Below are positions 19,748 to 32,064 of a DNA stretch of 64,000 nucleotides, piece by piece. The translations under genes and the position numbers were made by a program. This stretch comes from Biscogniauxia marginata (taxonomy: Eukaryota; Ascomycota; Sordariomycetes; Xylariales; Xylariaceae). The DNA lies in NCBI GenBank assembly GCA_022695795.1, contig MU404104.1, positions 236,700 to 300,699 on the forward strand, written 5' to 3'. Each line of letters begins with the position of its first letter. Position 1 is the first letter of the stretch. The notes beneath the pieces are model-generated. The model ran no database searches. It was not told the DNA's origin and saw only the letters and a list, made by a program, of their open reading frames with translations.

Positions 19748-22258
19748 CTAAGCCCTCAGGCTCTGCGCTTTAGCAAACTCCTCGTCAGTATGCCCGTGCG
19801 TCTCCACGATGTACCGGTCGAACTCTTTGGCAACTCTGATGGCAGCGCGCAGGTGTTCATATCCCAAGGGCTCGCTGCGATGCGATGCAAGCTGCCTCCC
19901 TGTCCGAATCGCGTTGCGGATCTGGCGGCCGTTGAGCTCTTCGCGCGCCAGGATGCCGACCTTACCACGTAACTGCTCTGCATTGATGCCTTTGCTACCC
20001 GCGCCGCGGTCGAGGGAGCTCTGCTGTAAGTTATGGATGAAGTCGTTCCAGATCTCGAGTCGACCGTCCTCGTCTAGTTTCGGGTAGTGTAGGGCCAGCT
20101 GCATGCGCGACTTACAGGCCTCGTCGAAGATTCCGACTAAGAAAAATGAGTTTTTACTTTGCACAACGTAGTGACGGCAGAGTTTCAAATAGTGTGTTTC
20201 TAGTCAAATAGTGAATCTATGGTAGACGTACCCCTGTTAGTTGTCAATATGAGGATCCCATCGTAGTATTCTAAGACACGCAGGAAGGCGGATACGAGGG
20301 CGTTTCGCTGGAGATCGGCCTGCGTCCGTTCTTCTAGGAAGACGTCACTTTCGTCGAACAAAACCACTGGACCAGTCAGCAAGAGCGTAAACGTCCTTGA
20401 TCCATGGCCTTCTAGCACCCTATGTAATAACTCACCTGCCTTCCACATAGTTGCTATGTATAATACAGATTCCAGGTACTTCTCGACGCCCTCGGGGTCC
20501 GTCCCGATATCCCCACAGGTGACTCGGTAGAGCGGCTTCTCGGCAACCTCCGCTACGCTCTCCGCTGTCAGTGTCTTGCCGGTGCCGGGAGCACCATGCA
20601 AGAGGATTATGAGCCCATTGCCTTTACCCTCGATGACATCAGTGGCCGTGTCGTTTAGGACGTGCTCTTTGACCATGGCAGTAATGAGGGTCTTCTTCTC
20701 TGCACCTAACACCAGGCGATCGAAGGCTGTCTTGTTCCAAGTTATCTTCTGTATATGCTCCACTAGCAGGTTTTCTAAAGTTTCGAGTTAGCCTACTGTA
20801 CTGCTATCCTTCACTAGGGAAATGTCCCAGTGGAGTGCAAATTAAAAGCTTACTCCATTTCTTGTCATGTAGCCCGAAGCCCAGGATCTTCGGCGGCAGC
20901 ATGATCGTAAACTCATCGCTAGGAGGGTCATCGCGGTCTAAATCCACATGCTCTAAGGCATCCTGGCGGCGATGTGTATCGCCCTCCTTCGAATGGCCTT
21001 GGTGATAGGTCTCCATGTCGATCATGTATCTAGGGTTCACCTGTTCTCGGTATCAGACATCAAAGTAGCCTCTTCAGCTACCAGACTGGGAGAAACTTAC
21101 AACTTTGATTTCGAATGTCCGACTAGGTGCTGTGTAACTAACGAACCGTCGGTTCCTGCAAGACCAAAACACCTTCCCACGTGACATCAACCGTGCCTTC
21201 GTCCCCGGTGCACTAAACCTCAGAGGATATACGCTAAGTGCGTCTATCTGCACAACGCTGTCCGAATAGGTCGGCCAGTCGACGGAGAGATCAATCTCTT
21301 TCCGTTTGAAAAGGCCATCGAACAGCAGCCTGTGGCATTGAAGCCCAACTTTGCCACTGCTGTCGCTATACGAGCACCGTTCGGTCAGGAAGGCCACGAT
21401 CTGGCCATCCTCGCGCGTTACAACTACCTCACCAGTGCGGAACAGCTTCGGGAATTGCTTCATAGAAACGAGGCCTTGCGCGAAGAGATTGTCGGCCTCC
21501 TCATAGTCGGCGCCGAAGTACTTGTCCAAGTATTCGAATAGCGCCCGAGTGACCTCAAGCGTAAGGCTGTTCGGCGTGTCGGCAGATCTGATGGGCACCA
21601 GCTCCCGTAAGTGGTAGAAGGAAATATATGGCGCGCTAAAGCTCCGACCAAACGCCTCGTTTTTCGGCCTCTCCGTATTCTGCCCCTTGAGCCCGTCCAG
21701 AGCGCGTATCAGCTCTTTGGACAGGATCTCAAGGTCCTCGCCAGTGGTCTCGGCGGGTGGCCCATCATTTCTCAGCACGGAAAAGTAGGGACGCACCATG
21801 ACGGCCTCGTGGTGCTCAAGGTTCGGCATACGCAGCCGCTCAAAGTCGTGCTCAACCTCAGCGTGATACCGCTCACAAGCATAATACTTAATAACGGTGA
21901 ACTCAATTTCCGGGTGGTCCTCGAGGTACTCATCCTGGTGTGGGAAGGGGCTCATCCCCCGTAGCGCTGAAGCCCGGCAGTCGCCCTCAAAGAGACGTGG
22001 TACGTCTAGGTACTCCTTGCTTTCGGCGTGTCGTTGGTGGGCGGCCGACTCGCGGGAGCACCTTACCTGGTGAATGATGAGGTATTTCCCAGGATTTTGC
22101 AGAACTCTACTACTGCAGCTGCTGGCATTTTGGTGCCGCTTGTTGGGGTGTTGTTGCTCTTGTTGCTCTTGTCGTTGGTCGTCACTTTCAATCGTGGTTG
22201 ATAATCCTGCCGGACGCTTGCGTCCTGCGAGACTCGCTTGGGATTGCGAGAGTGACAT
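19748..22258 (-). CDS. AAA+ ATPase, fungal DUF7025-type, 5 exons
   Basis: Exons: 22258-21101, 21040-20854, 20774-20436, 20366-20232, 20136-19748, about 735 residues. All four introns have GT-AG ends, and removing them keeps family motifs in register: WKNLLVEHIQ, KAVVLFDESD and TTNRVGIFDEA are each rebuilt across a junction. The N-terminus is disordered and Gln-rich. A large domain (about 60-400, with YISFYHLRELVP, DNLFAQGLVS, SVYPLRF) is the one annotated DUF7025 in fungi. The AAA module has Walker A GAPGTGKT (about 509-516), Walker B VVLFDESD, sensor 1 LTTNR and arginine finger KSRMQLALHYP. It looks intact. The cellular role of this family is not established; expected to couple ATP hydrolysis to remodelling of a protein substrate. 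Start chosen at MSLSQSQASLAG, the first ATG in the open frame. It sits only 0.4 kb from the RIP-decayed block. Confidence 0.85.
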
Positions 22259-24727
22259 TTCACTTTCATCTGCACCTATTATCCCAGTTTCAATAGATGA
22301 CCTGATCGGAATCAGAATCGTGATCAGCAATCTGACAGAGGACGCAATGTGGAACAGATAACCCCTCAGTCGCAGAAGAGGCGACGAACGGCACAAGGCT
22401 TCGAGGTCTTTGTGGCTGTAGCTGTGTCACAATCACAGAATTTGGAGGTTGGGGCTGAGGGTAATGAGCCTGCATGATGCAGAAGATTTCTCAGCCTATT
22501 CGTCGATTTTAGATGTTCGCTTACTTGATACCAAATAAAAAAAAAGGCAATTAAACTAACTATATATAGAAGTCATACCTATGTCAAGGTATTAAAATTT
22601 AGTTATAATTATTCAGATCGTGCTGGGTTTGTGATTTGCTAGCACCTAAATCACCCAGCCGACTCTTCAAGTTATCGCCCTACACCACGACATGACAGTC
22701 ATATAATGCAAAAAGGCTATCAAAATATTATGTACTCAACACAGATATTTTGTCCTAGACTAGGTATATATATATTGATCCATCCTGGATCACGTCCGCA
22801 CTTTGTCATAGAAGAGTGAATAAACATTGCTCGGTTCGAGTAGAGAGATCCCCTAAGTCTTTGAAAGTTCTACGAGCAAAGTCGATGATGGCCTATGGAA
22901 ATTATAGTTTATTCATGGGGACGAATCGATTTCATATACACGTAGGAACGAAGTTTGGTAATGCGCTTATATTGTTAAGGACTTACATTCAAGTCCATAA
23001 TTCATCATAATACTCGTAGAATACTAATACATTACAACAACTACTGTATCATGTTGCTATATTCGCTAACATATGTCTCGAGATAAGAGAAACTATAAAT
23101 CACTAACAGCAGTTTATCTAAACGAAAATTACAAATTTGTTTTAAGCCCCAATATAAATTATATTCCCCAATCTGCCTGTTGTTCGAATTCTACCCTCGA
23201 AGCTCATGCAAATCTGACAACACAGTAAACTTTTAACCTAGCCAATGCACATGAGTAATATCGGTTAGCTACAGTCACGCAAACTAAAGTGTAAAGAGTT
23301 AATGCCTCATATACTTAATTTAATCATATTTTTGTGTTTAAAACAAACATATAACAAAAATATATTACAGCACTGGTTTCATATCTAAGCCTCCAAATAT
23401 TTCAGATCTCGTCTTCAATATCAAACATGGTTTTGGAGACCAATGAACTACTAACAACTTGTCTGCTTGAATCCCTGCAATGAGTAACATTCCTTCCAGT
23501 TGCCCCCTTTACTTACTTCTTTCTAATAACCACGAGACAAAGAGGACTAAAGACAGCCCCTCGGCAGTTTTCATCTTCAAACCCACCATAATCGTACATC
23601 TGCTCGTCTTTACAATTAAGAAAATCTTTTTCTGTCAATTTAGAGAACCTACGGCAACTATCAGTAAAATAATTTCTCTCATTAGAAATTGAAGGCAGAC
23701 ACCAAAGGCCCCTGGGTGAATCGGCGCGATCCAATACTCTGAGGTGGATCAAACCGTACCTACCTAGGTATACATGAAGAAGCCCTAATCAAGTAGATCA
23801 TCTAGTGCCTTTACAAGCATTGGATAGCGTCAAGGTTCAAGACGTAGAAAGTCAAGAGGTATAATGCAGATACATCTATATCACTTAAGGAGGCAAAGAA
23901 GCTGTTTATATGCAAAGGCATTACCTTGCACGTAGTTGTAGTTTGAGTTCCGCGTGCAAGAACTGCGTTACTACCTCCTCATAGAGAAATCGCGTCGTGA
24001 CAGATATATCCCCCCCTAGTACCTGTATATATATATTACCTATTAGCGGCACAAGTTTAATTATTACGCTTTGACCATGAAAGGGGTATTCGCAGGTCTC
24101 GATCGTTCTATGTCGCATTTAATTGGATATCACCTGTATTATAAAACAATCCTAGTACGGTCATTTAGCCGCCGGTAAAACCATTTTGCTGACGCTCTAG
24201 TAAATGGACATAGGAGGGAAATGAAAGAAGTATTTATATCGTGCTATTATGATGTGATATTTCTTCGTGTATGTACGAGCTCCGTCAACGATTTTAATAA
24301 TACGAGACCATCGGGCAGGTTTTTCTTCAGGCGTCGTCAGGCCTGGGACCTGTCTGTCTGTGGACCAGTCAGCTATCACGGAATTCAATAGGGGCTAGAC
24401 TCAATCCGTCTAATAGGACATCAGTTACATTGCAGCACGCGTTGGATTGTTGCATGAACCGTCTAAGCGGATGAGGGCATGTTGCCTGATGGCCCACATC
24501 AACAACAAACCATTTTCCTCTGATGTCACGTTATTCTCGTATAAAAGCTTTTTCATAACAGCGAAGCTCAACCTTCAGTTACAATCGACCGACATAAATA
24601 ACCTGTTCCTAGGGCCGAAACGCGCATAGTAGAAAGTTCTTCAAAGTATCAGCTTATTCACTCTATTATAAGATATAGCTAGCCAGCCCTCCCACCTTTG
24701 ACAGCTCCTCGAAAGCTTCCGTATATC
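22259..24727. other. Intergenic region (2.5 kb)
   Basis: Only short open stretches with no family resemblance, and composition that becomes mildly AT-rich. I see no supported gene, RNA or repeat. Confidence 0.4.
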
Positions 24728-25349
24728 ATGATGAAGTGTTTAGTCATTGCCCTCTCTCTTACTTCCTTAGCATTCGCCTCCAGCCCGGCCCCTGCTGGCC
24801 CGTGGACGGCCTATGCAAGGAACAGGCCTGATAATGGTGAGAAGCTCATCTTCGGCCCGATTGAAGCCAATGGCGGAGGGTTTTGGATCGGCAAGAACGT
24901 GTCTACATACTGTCCTTCCGATACTCCCGATATCGATTGCTCTGCGTATTCCGGCACCGAGACCGTCTTCACCGGCGGAAACAACACAGTCTTTTTAAAC
25001 GTGGCTGTTCCCGGCGGTCAGCAAGGCAAGTAGCATCTCCAGCTTACTCTCTAAAAGCCATTCTAACAATATCCTACCAGTGTACATTTCCCCTACCGGT
25101 GCTCTGGCCTACACGCCCCCCCACTCGGCACCTCCGGAGGGGTCCACCACCTCTGGCTTTTGGCGTGTACGGAGTGAAGGATCCATGGGCGCTGTGTTTC
25201 TCGGGCATAATGATGCGAGTGCGTTTGCCTGCCCAACGGAAGAAGAAGATGTTTATCGAGTCTTTTTTGGCCGTGGTGTCGAGGACTGCTTGTCCTTTAT
25301 GGTGTACACTTCCCAATATTCTGGTGTTAACAGCTGGGAGTATTTATAG
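24728..25349 (+). CDS. Small secreted protein, IgE-binding-protein-like, with a likely GC-AG intron
   Basis: Exons 24728-25025 and 25081-25349, about 188 residues. The N-terminus MMKCLVIALSLTSLAFASS is a clear signal peptide. Mature protein motifs FGPIEANGGGFWIGKN, VAVPGGQQ and VYISPTGALAY match a widespread family of small secreted ascomycete proteins often annotated as IgE-binding. The motif GGQQ-VYISPTG is rebuilt only if the intron starts at GCAAGT (25026) and ends at CCAG (25080). A GT donor 4 bp downstream would shift the frame. The branch-site-like CTAAC at 25061-25065 supports the 55-bp intron. Expected outside the cell. The molecular function is unknown, and the allergen-like name is only an annotation habit. 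An ATG at 24698 would add ten residues before the signal peptide and is less likely. Confidence 0.75.
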
Positions 25350-27979
25350 TGCTCGCCAACTTCATAGAAGCGAAACCCATTTTATTATTGAAAGTTCTCG
25401 AGTTCTACTGTAATAGATTATGAAAATTGATCTATAAGAATGCCTCGATATGTTGTATCTATCTGAGTGACAGAAAAGAAAAAGGTATGCCGGCTACAAG
25501 AGCTTATTGCAAGGACCCCAAAAGCCTATATATCTTTCTTTTTGGATATCAAATTTAATATACACTCAAACTAGTGTCTTTTGACTCTATTTAGCCTTAT
25601 AGGTTACTATTTTTCCTGTAACCGAGTGCTATATCTATACGTCTCAGCCTCACATGTGACCTCATTGTAAACTATCGTAGTCTGGAACTTATCGTCATTT
25701 TCTCTAATTAAATTGCTTTTTGGTATAATACAGATTACAAATATAGTTGGAAGACTTTATTCACACGCACCAGATACATCGCCCTTATTCATCACATGAT
25801 TAGATAGTATATGGAGAATCGATGTCTTTTATCAGTCCATATTTCCGTCCCATCATAGTATGTCTCATTCATCGTTTGCCTAAGGTGCTTCTTATTCCCG
25901 TCATCATTTCTTGGGCAGGTTGTGTCGTCCGGGAGTCCTGTTGTATGGTTCCGTAGGTGTCTTCTTCTTGAAGGGATATAGTCCCACGTTAGAAGCAACT
26001 AGGAATTTCATAACTACTGCTATCACAGCTACTCTCTAAACACCTCTCGATCATCAACTGCTTATCCGGGACGACACAGCGCCGGACTCCTCCCTCTTTT
26101 CTTGAAGGAAGCGGTCCTTCGTAGACCCAGCTTCAACTCTCTATGCTTGGGTTCTGGTAATTTTTGTTGACAGGACGATTAATTGTGGCTCTTTCAAAGC
26201 CCTGGTGATTGCCGGAGCGGTGATTTGTGATGTGAAGCGAGGTTGTATGGGGTCGCCTGAACACCAACATCTCGCAACTCCTCCGATATTGATTGACGGA
26301 CATAATTATAGTTAGAAAAGAGCAAGAACATATAAAATTGTGGATCACCAAAGCCAAATATACGTCTCACTCTGGCGAGCTTTATATTGTTATAAGACAT
26401 TAGTCATGTATTAGTATTAACATTAAACCTCGCTTTATTATAGACATGGGCAATTTTCATGGGGAGTTTCCTGTCCCTTATAAAGACATATAGATTGATT
26501 CGTAGAGTATGGAGTCGCCACCTCTAAAGTACTATGTCCCGATTATACTCCTGGATGCTTGGGAAACATGGGAATCAATCTCCACACCCTCCCTTCAGCT
26601 CCTGACCATTTCTTAGGTTTACTTTGGTTTCCGGTATTACGAGATGGTCTCTCTAAGTCATTCTTACCTGCAGTCTGCAAAGTTCTTTCATTTGACCAAT
26701 GGAAACGCCATGAGATTTCGACAGGATCACTCTTTCAGTGTGGTGTGGGAATTGGGAATCGGTAACACGGGGAGGTATTAACAAATCCCTTGAGTCAGCA
26801 CAGAGAGCCGCGAGGAAGAGAGGGGATTAGAGAGTTAAACTTTCGTTGCCATGATAAATTCTTATTACTTAGTCAGGTCTCACACGAAATACCCATAGAT
26901 GTGAACTCTTCGAGCCTACAGATAAGTAGCTTAGCTGGCATTGTAAGGCTAGGTGTCAACAGGGATGAGCAATTAGTTGTTCATTGTGGCTAATGTATCT
27001 GCATCTCCATAGGCAGGAAATGTTCTCATGAGGAGTTAGGGGTAATAGACTCTGTTTGCTTAGGTAGGCCTGGCGACTTTTCGGTCAATGTACCTCGCAT
27101 CCGCGTTTATTTGTATTACGCGAGTGCAACTTAAGCAGCGATAATCATTAAGATCCGGTACAGGGTTCTGTTATGCTACTCTTGGACACAGTACGATGTG
27201 GCTGTGTTCTTAATACGGAATCGTTGTTGCTTAATGGCCGTGATGCCAGTTTTGTAGGCTTTGGAGAAACACCCTCGATGTTACCGCAAGACATAGCTTT
27301 AACTCACTTATCCACCTACTGTTAAGATACGAGGCTAACGTTCCGACTGCTACGCTGATACTTCGAAATGACCTTTCGATCGAGAATAGTGTATGGGCTA
27401 TCAGGTAGGCTTGGCTCTTTAGCTTCGTCTTGCTCTCAGTTTGTCCAGGAGAGACGTCTTCCCAACCTCAAAGTAATTCGACATCGAAACAACTTCTGGA
27501 AAGAGCATACAATTGTGCGCCAAGACGCCTCGAGCTTGGGTACGCGAGGATGTTGACATACCAGTGGACTGACTATATTGGCCCTTGCCACTCTAGCTGT
27601 GCTGGCAGTTTTTGTGTGTGAAGTCAGAGAAGCTTGGACTTCGGGGATCAAGGTCATGCGTGAACTTCACAACGGAAAGTTACCAATGCCTTGATGGTGA
27701 ATTCTTCGATGACATTTTCCATAGATTAAGTCAGGCCACATCGTAGCCTGCTAAAGACTTTGCAGGGGTGAGAAGCTGCGAGCAGTTGATTGCTCTATGC
27801 ACCGGCCACATCATTCTGCCACTAGTTTAATTTATGGCTTCAGAGGCAGGTGATGTATTATGTTCACTGTGCGCTCGAGCGCGTTACTTCTGCCCGGGTC
27901 ATAGAGTGGTGGGCAAGTTCGAGCGTGAGAAAACCAGAAGAGATCCTTCGAAGATGATACTACCGACAAAGGAGATGCA
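25350..27979. other. Intergenic region (2.6 kb)
   Basis: Many short open stretches on both strands, none with a recognisable domain, signal or plausible intron structure. No repeat was recognised. Could hold a decayed gene, but I cannot support one. Confidence 0.4.
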
Positions 27980-28771
27980 TTACGCAGGTTCCGCAACTTG
28001 TGCCCCTACAAGAGTCCGAACCAGCTTCTTCCGATCCACCTTCAACAGCCTCGCTTTGCCTTGCCATTCTCCGGTACAGGGAGACCCTGAGGCATGAACC
28101 CGATGAAACGGGCACCAGAGCTTGTTATGCTCCTCGGCCTCGACATATAGGGTCATCTTGGGTATTCCAGAGTTCTTGAGGAATCTCAAGAAGCCCTGGA
28201 ACGCAGTCGTAGTCACAAAAGAGGGCGCCCAGATCTCGATGTCTCTCCCCTTCCCATCTAATAACTTGACCTCGTCGCAGAAGAGGTCGTCACCGGAGCT
28301 CTCTCCCCAGAAGTCATCGGAAGGGAACTTGCTCTCGACCTCGAGGCGTAGACTGCGAAGGTTTCCTTGGTCAACCATGGCGCGCAGCGCATCGGCGTAT
28401 AAGTCTTTGAACGAACGAATCTGGTCCTCTAGGCAGAACCTGATTATCAAGCTTCGTACATGAAGGCGGGGAGACAGCTGGTTAAGTGTCCCCGTCAGGA
28501 ACGGATCGGCCGACCCTCTTAGTTGGGTGTTGTCGAGCAGGACCTCGTGGTAGAACATGGAGGCTGCTTCGGCGTATAACCTCCGACATGTCAGGAAGAG
28601 GTTCACGACATCCTTGTGGGACATCCAGTCGAGGATAGCCAGCTCGAGAATGTGAGCCCTGAGCTCGGGAGGGAGGTCAAGGAAGCGAAAGGGTCCTTGA
28701 GGTTTCCATTTTGATAGGGCTGTCTTGTGTGGTATCTTGTGTCGAAAAGGAATAGGTCTAATCTTGGCCAT
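27980..28771 (-). CDS. F-box-like protein, single exon
   Basis: 263 residues from ATG 28771. After a basic start, an F-box-like stretch runs from FRFLDLPPELRAHILELAI to VVNLFLTCRRLYAEAASMFY (about residues 28-72). This is the layout of the many fungal proteins that pair an N-terminal F-box with a divergent C-terminus. If it works as an F-box it would link Skp1 of an SCF ubiquitin ligase to an unknown substrate. No leucine-rich repeat or WD repeat is evident in the remaining 190 residues. It diverges from GUP1, sharing a 590-bp upstream region. Confidence 0.75.
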   Translation of the reverse strand: MAKIRPIPFRHKIPHKTALSKWKPQGPFRFLDLPPELRAHILELAILDWMSHKDVVNLFLTCRRLYAEAASMFYHEVLLDNTQLRGSADPFLTGTLNQLSPRLHVRSLIIRFCLEDQIRSFKDLYADALRAMVDQGNLRSLRLEVESKFPSDDFWGESSGDDLFCDEVKLLDGKGRDIEIWAPSFVTTTAFQGFLRFLKNSGIPKMTLYVEAEEHNKLWCPFHRVHASGSPCTGEWQGKARLLKVDRKKLVRTLVGAQVAEPA

Positions 28772-29361
28772 CTGCGCCCCGGATATATTTCACCTAGTTT
28801 GACATATATGTTTCTGTAGTGTCACTCGGTGAAAAGCACTATCAAAGAAGCATGAAGAGCTCGTACTTCATTCAACCTTTATAACCTCCGCGTGTTGTCT
28901 CGGCTTCTCTGATGATGTTGTTGGGCGATTGATAGTAGGTTAAAGAAGGTAAGGAACGTACATACATACACAGTACAGACCTACCTATGTACCTAACCTA
29001 GGTAGGTTAGGTGGTTAGTATACTCTTGCACTAGAGGGCGGTGTGGGGCTATTTCAAGTTTCTGGTAGGTAATACGGGATTAGTGCACTCGGTGGGGCTT
29101 CCGTATTACTAAATAAAGTACGGACGTACACATCGTAGCGCGGCGATTCCCCCTATACACTAGAACTAAAATAGTGGACATTCGAGTCCCCGAACAGGCA
29201 AATTGCCTTGGTCCGATTCACCATTACGACAACCACGCGATGCATTCTCCGGAGTAGTAACAAGCTCTAGAACCTCATCTCTCTCTCGCTTATCTGTTCT
29301 TCATGTCGTGACTTTAAAGCAAGCCATCTCTACAGGCGTAATTGCCTGGCTATCGTTAATC
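28772..29361. promoter_or_regulatory. Shared divergent upstream region of the F-box-like gene and GUP1
   Basis: 590 bp between two divergent start codons. It contains a cluster around 28980-29015 with GTACCTAACCTAGGTAGGTT, an instance of the dispersed CCTAGG-centred motif of this window. No TATA box was called with confidence. Confidence 0.4.
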
Positions 29362-31479
29362 ATGGGCCTCCTCTCTTTCTTCCGATCCACCTACGACCTC
29401 GACACCCTCGACACCCGCTTCACGAACCCATCCTCAACACCATACAAGGCCGTCATAGAAGCGCGCGACGATGCGACCGCGAGCAAAGAGCGGGCGTCTA
29501 ACTGGAACAGCCGCGCACCACCGTCAAGATGGAACACCCCCGAGTTCTACCTCTATTACCTCGTCATAGGCCTTGCCATACCGTACATGTTCTGGGTGGC
29601 CTACGATGCATCAAGACGTAGGTTTGCTCTCGTCGCAAGTCGAGACGGGCTTGTGAGCTGACTCCTCTCCCAGCCGAGGGCCTAAATTATAAAAAGTACG
29701 AGCAGTTCCTTTCCCCCGGATGGATTCCCGGCCGCAAGATCGTAAGCAACTATCGCTTCAGAGACCGAACTTAGCTCACCGAGAATCAAGGACGCCTCAG
29801 ATGCGCAATACCACACCTTTCGCTCCAACATCCCCTACCTGACCGCCCTCCTCCTCTTGCACCCCCTCCTCCGAAAACTGTACAACTCGACCATATATCC
29901 GGTAGCTTCGGGTGGCCAAGAGTCGAGGCCGACGTTAGAGGAGGCCGACCAGAGACTGAACCAACGGGCTTCCTTCGATTTCGCCTTTGCTATAATATAT
30001 CTACTTGCGCTCCATGGGTTTTCGGCCTTTAAGATTCTCGGGATTCTTTATCTAAACTACCATGTCGCAACGGCCCTGCCTCGAAAGGCTGTACCAGTTG
30101 CGACATGGGTTTTCAACATCGGCATCCTATTTGCGAACGAGCTATCCAAGGGCTATAGATTCGAGGCCATTGCTTCGCTAATCTCTACGCCAGAAACCCA
30201 CAAGTCGGTGTTAGATGCGGACTGGTCTTTAGTCGGCTGGGGGAGATGGCTTGATAGTCATGGAGGACTCATGGGTCGATGGGAGATCCTCTTCAACATT
30301 ACCGTCCTACGCTTGATCAGCTTTAACCTGGACTACTACTGGAGTTTGGACCGGAGAAGCTATAGCCCTGTCGAGGTGAGCCCTGTCATGCATCCGATCT
30401 TGTGAGCAATTCTAATGCTCCTAAGAAGAAACAGCTTGATCCGTCTTTTCTGAGTGAACGGGATCGCATCTCTATTCCGGCGCAAGCCAAAGACTATTCT
30501 TTCCGGAACTATGTTGCCTACGCCATCTACGCGCCCCTGTATCTCACAGGGCCAATCATCACGTTCAATGATTTTATTTCCCAGCTCCGGTACAAGTCCG
30601 CGAGCATTGAGACCGCGCGCACCATCCGCTACGGCGTGCGCTTCGCCCTCACCCTCCTCGTCATGGAGGTGATCCTACACTACGACTATGTGCAAGCTAT
30701 CTCCAAGGCCAACCCCGTCTGGGGCGACTACTCCGCGTCGCAACTCAGCCTACTCAGCTACTTCAACCTGCACATGATCTGGCTGAAGCTGCTGCTGCCG
30801 TGGCGGCTGTTCCGGCTCTGGGCGCTGATCGACGGCATCGACCCGCCCGAGAACATGATCCGCTGCGTCAGCAACAACTGGAGCACGCTGGCCTTCTGGC
30901 GCAGCTGGCACCGCAGCTTCTACCGGTGGTCGATCCGATACATCTACGTGCCGCTGGGGGGCTCGAGCTTCCGCACCGCACGGGATGCCGCGCGGTCGGT
31001 GCTCACGTATGTGCTCGTCTTCACCTTCGTCGCGCTTTGGCACGACATCCAGTTGCGTCTGCTGATCTGGGGCTGGCTCATCGTCTTCTTCATGCTGCCC
31101 GAGATGGCCGCCGGCCTCCTTGTTCCGCGGCGCAAGTGGGACGGCCGCCCCACGGCGTACCGCATGATCTGCTGCGTGGGCGCCGTGATCAACATCTTCA
31201 TGATGATGGCGGCCAATCTTGTAGGGTTCGCCTTTGGCGTCGATGGCCTGCAGATGATCATCGCGGGAATCTTCAAGAACTTTTCTGGTACGGTTTTTTT
31301 TCTTCCCCCTGTTTGTGTGAGACTTCTAGTGTAAAGGGGTTTGCTGACAGAAATTATTTTCCTTCGAAACAGGTTACGTGTTCCTAACAGGAGCTTGTAT
31401 TGCGCTCTTCGTGGGCGTACAGATCATGTTCGAGATCAGGGAGTCCGAGATGAGGAGAGGCATCAATTTGAAATGCTAG
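29362..31479 (+). CDS. GUP1: GUP1, MBOAT O-acyltransferase (GPI-anchor remodelling), 5 exons
   Basis: Exons 29362-29617, 29674-29741, 29791-30375, 30426-31287, 31373-31479, 625 residues. Frames join cleanly and rebuild family motifs such as PGWIPGRKIDASDAQYHTFR, SPVE-KKQLDP and NFSG-YVFLTG. A multi-pass membrane protein. Family signatures are GPIITFNDF, LFRLWALIDGIDPPENMIRC, SWHRSFYRWSIRYIYVPLGG and FVALWHDIQLRLLIWGWL with the catalytic MBOAT His (WHD). The C-terminus is EIRESEMRRGINLKC. In yeast Gup1 acts in the ER to add C26 fatty acid to GPI-anchor lipid and was first found through glycerol uptake. The start is set at MGLLSFFRSTYDLDTLDTRF, matching the conserved N-terminus. Convergent with the AIG1-like gene downstream. 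Confidence 0.93.
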
Positions 31480-32064
31480 CCTCCCTACCCAAATCACGCA
31501 CTGCGTGTTGCCTCCCTTTTCATGTATATAATTTCTCCCCTTTTTTTGGATAGAAGTTTTAGGCAACTTCGCTAATCCGCTCATCCCATAGATATACGGA
31601 CATGTATAAATAAATCGATGATGATACCACGTTCGAACGCATAATTATATATTTGGTATATTTACCATCGCCCCCCGGCCGATACTTATAAATTCACGCG
31701 TAGCCACCTATCTGTTTATGCGTATAAGTGTATACGTACATAGTAGATGGGAGGTAATGCAAAAGATTTTGGACAGCTTTATACTGTAAGAGGGTATCTG
31801 ATCTGTTGTTATATGCCAAGCCATTGAGCCGAAGTGCCTAGCCCATATATATATACATATATACCTAATACCCCTATTTATTGTAGGTCTCATAAACCCG
31901 CACTGAGAGATCGCTATGCTTTAAATATCCTAGGTATGTATATGCAGGATTCACATAAGATGAGCTCCATCCCTCCCACATATCCGTTTGTTGGGCGTCT
32001 CGGCTCGTATATTTCATATTCTCTCTTTCTTGGCCTTTTTTCATTTTCTATATCCGTTATACTT
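31480..32064. other. Convergent 3' spacer
   Basis: 585 bp between the stop codons of GUP1 (plus) and the AIG1-like gene (minus). AT-rich 3' UTR-like sequence. No gene recognised. Confidence 0.4.

Noticed and set aside
22816..23010. 64-residue ORF in the 22.3-24.7 kb spacer
   Set aside because: No similarity, no codon bias and no splice partner.
24883..25413. 176-residue ORF across the secreted-protein gene
   Set aside because: Reads through the intron in a different frame and loses all conserved motifs.
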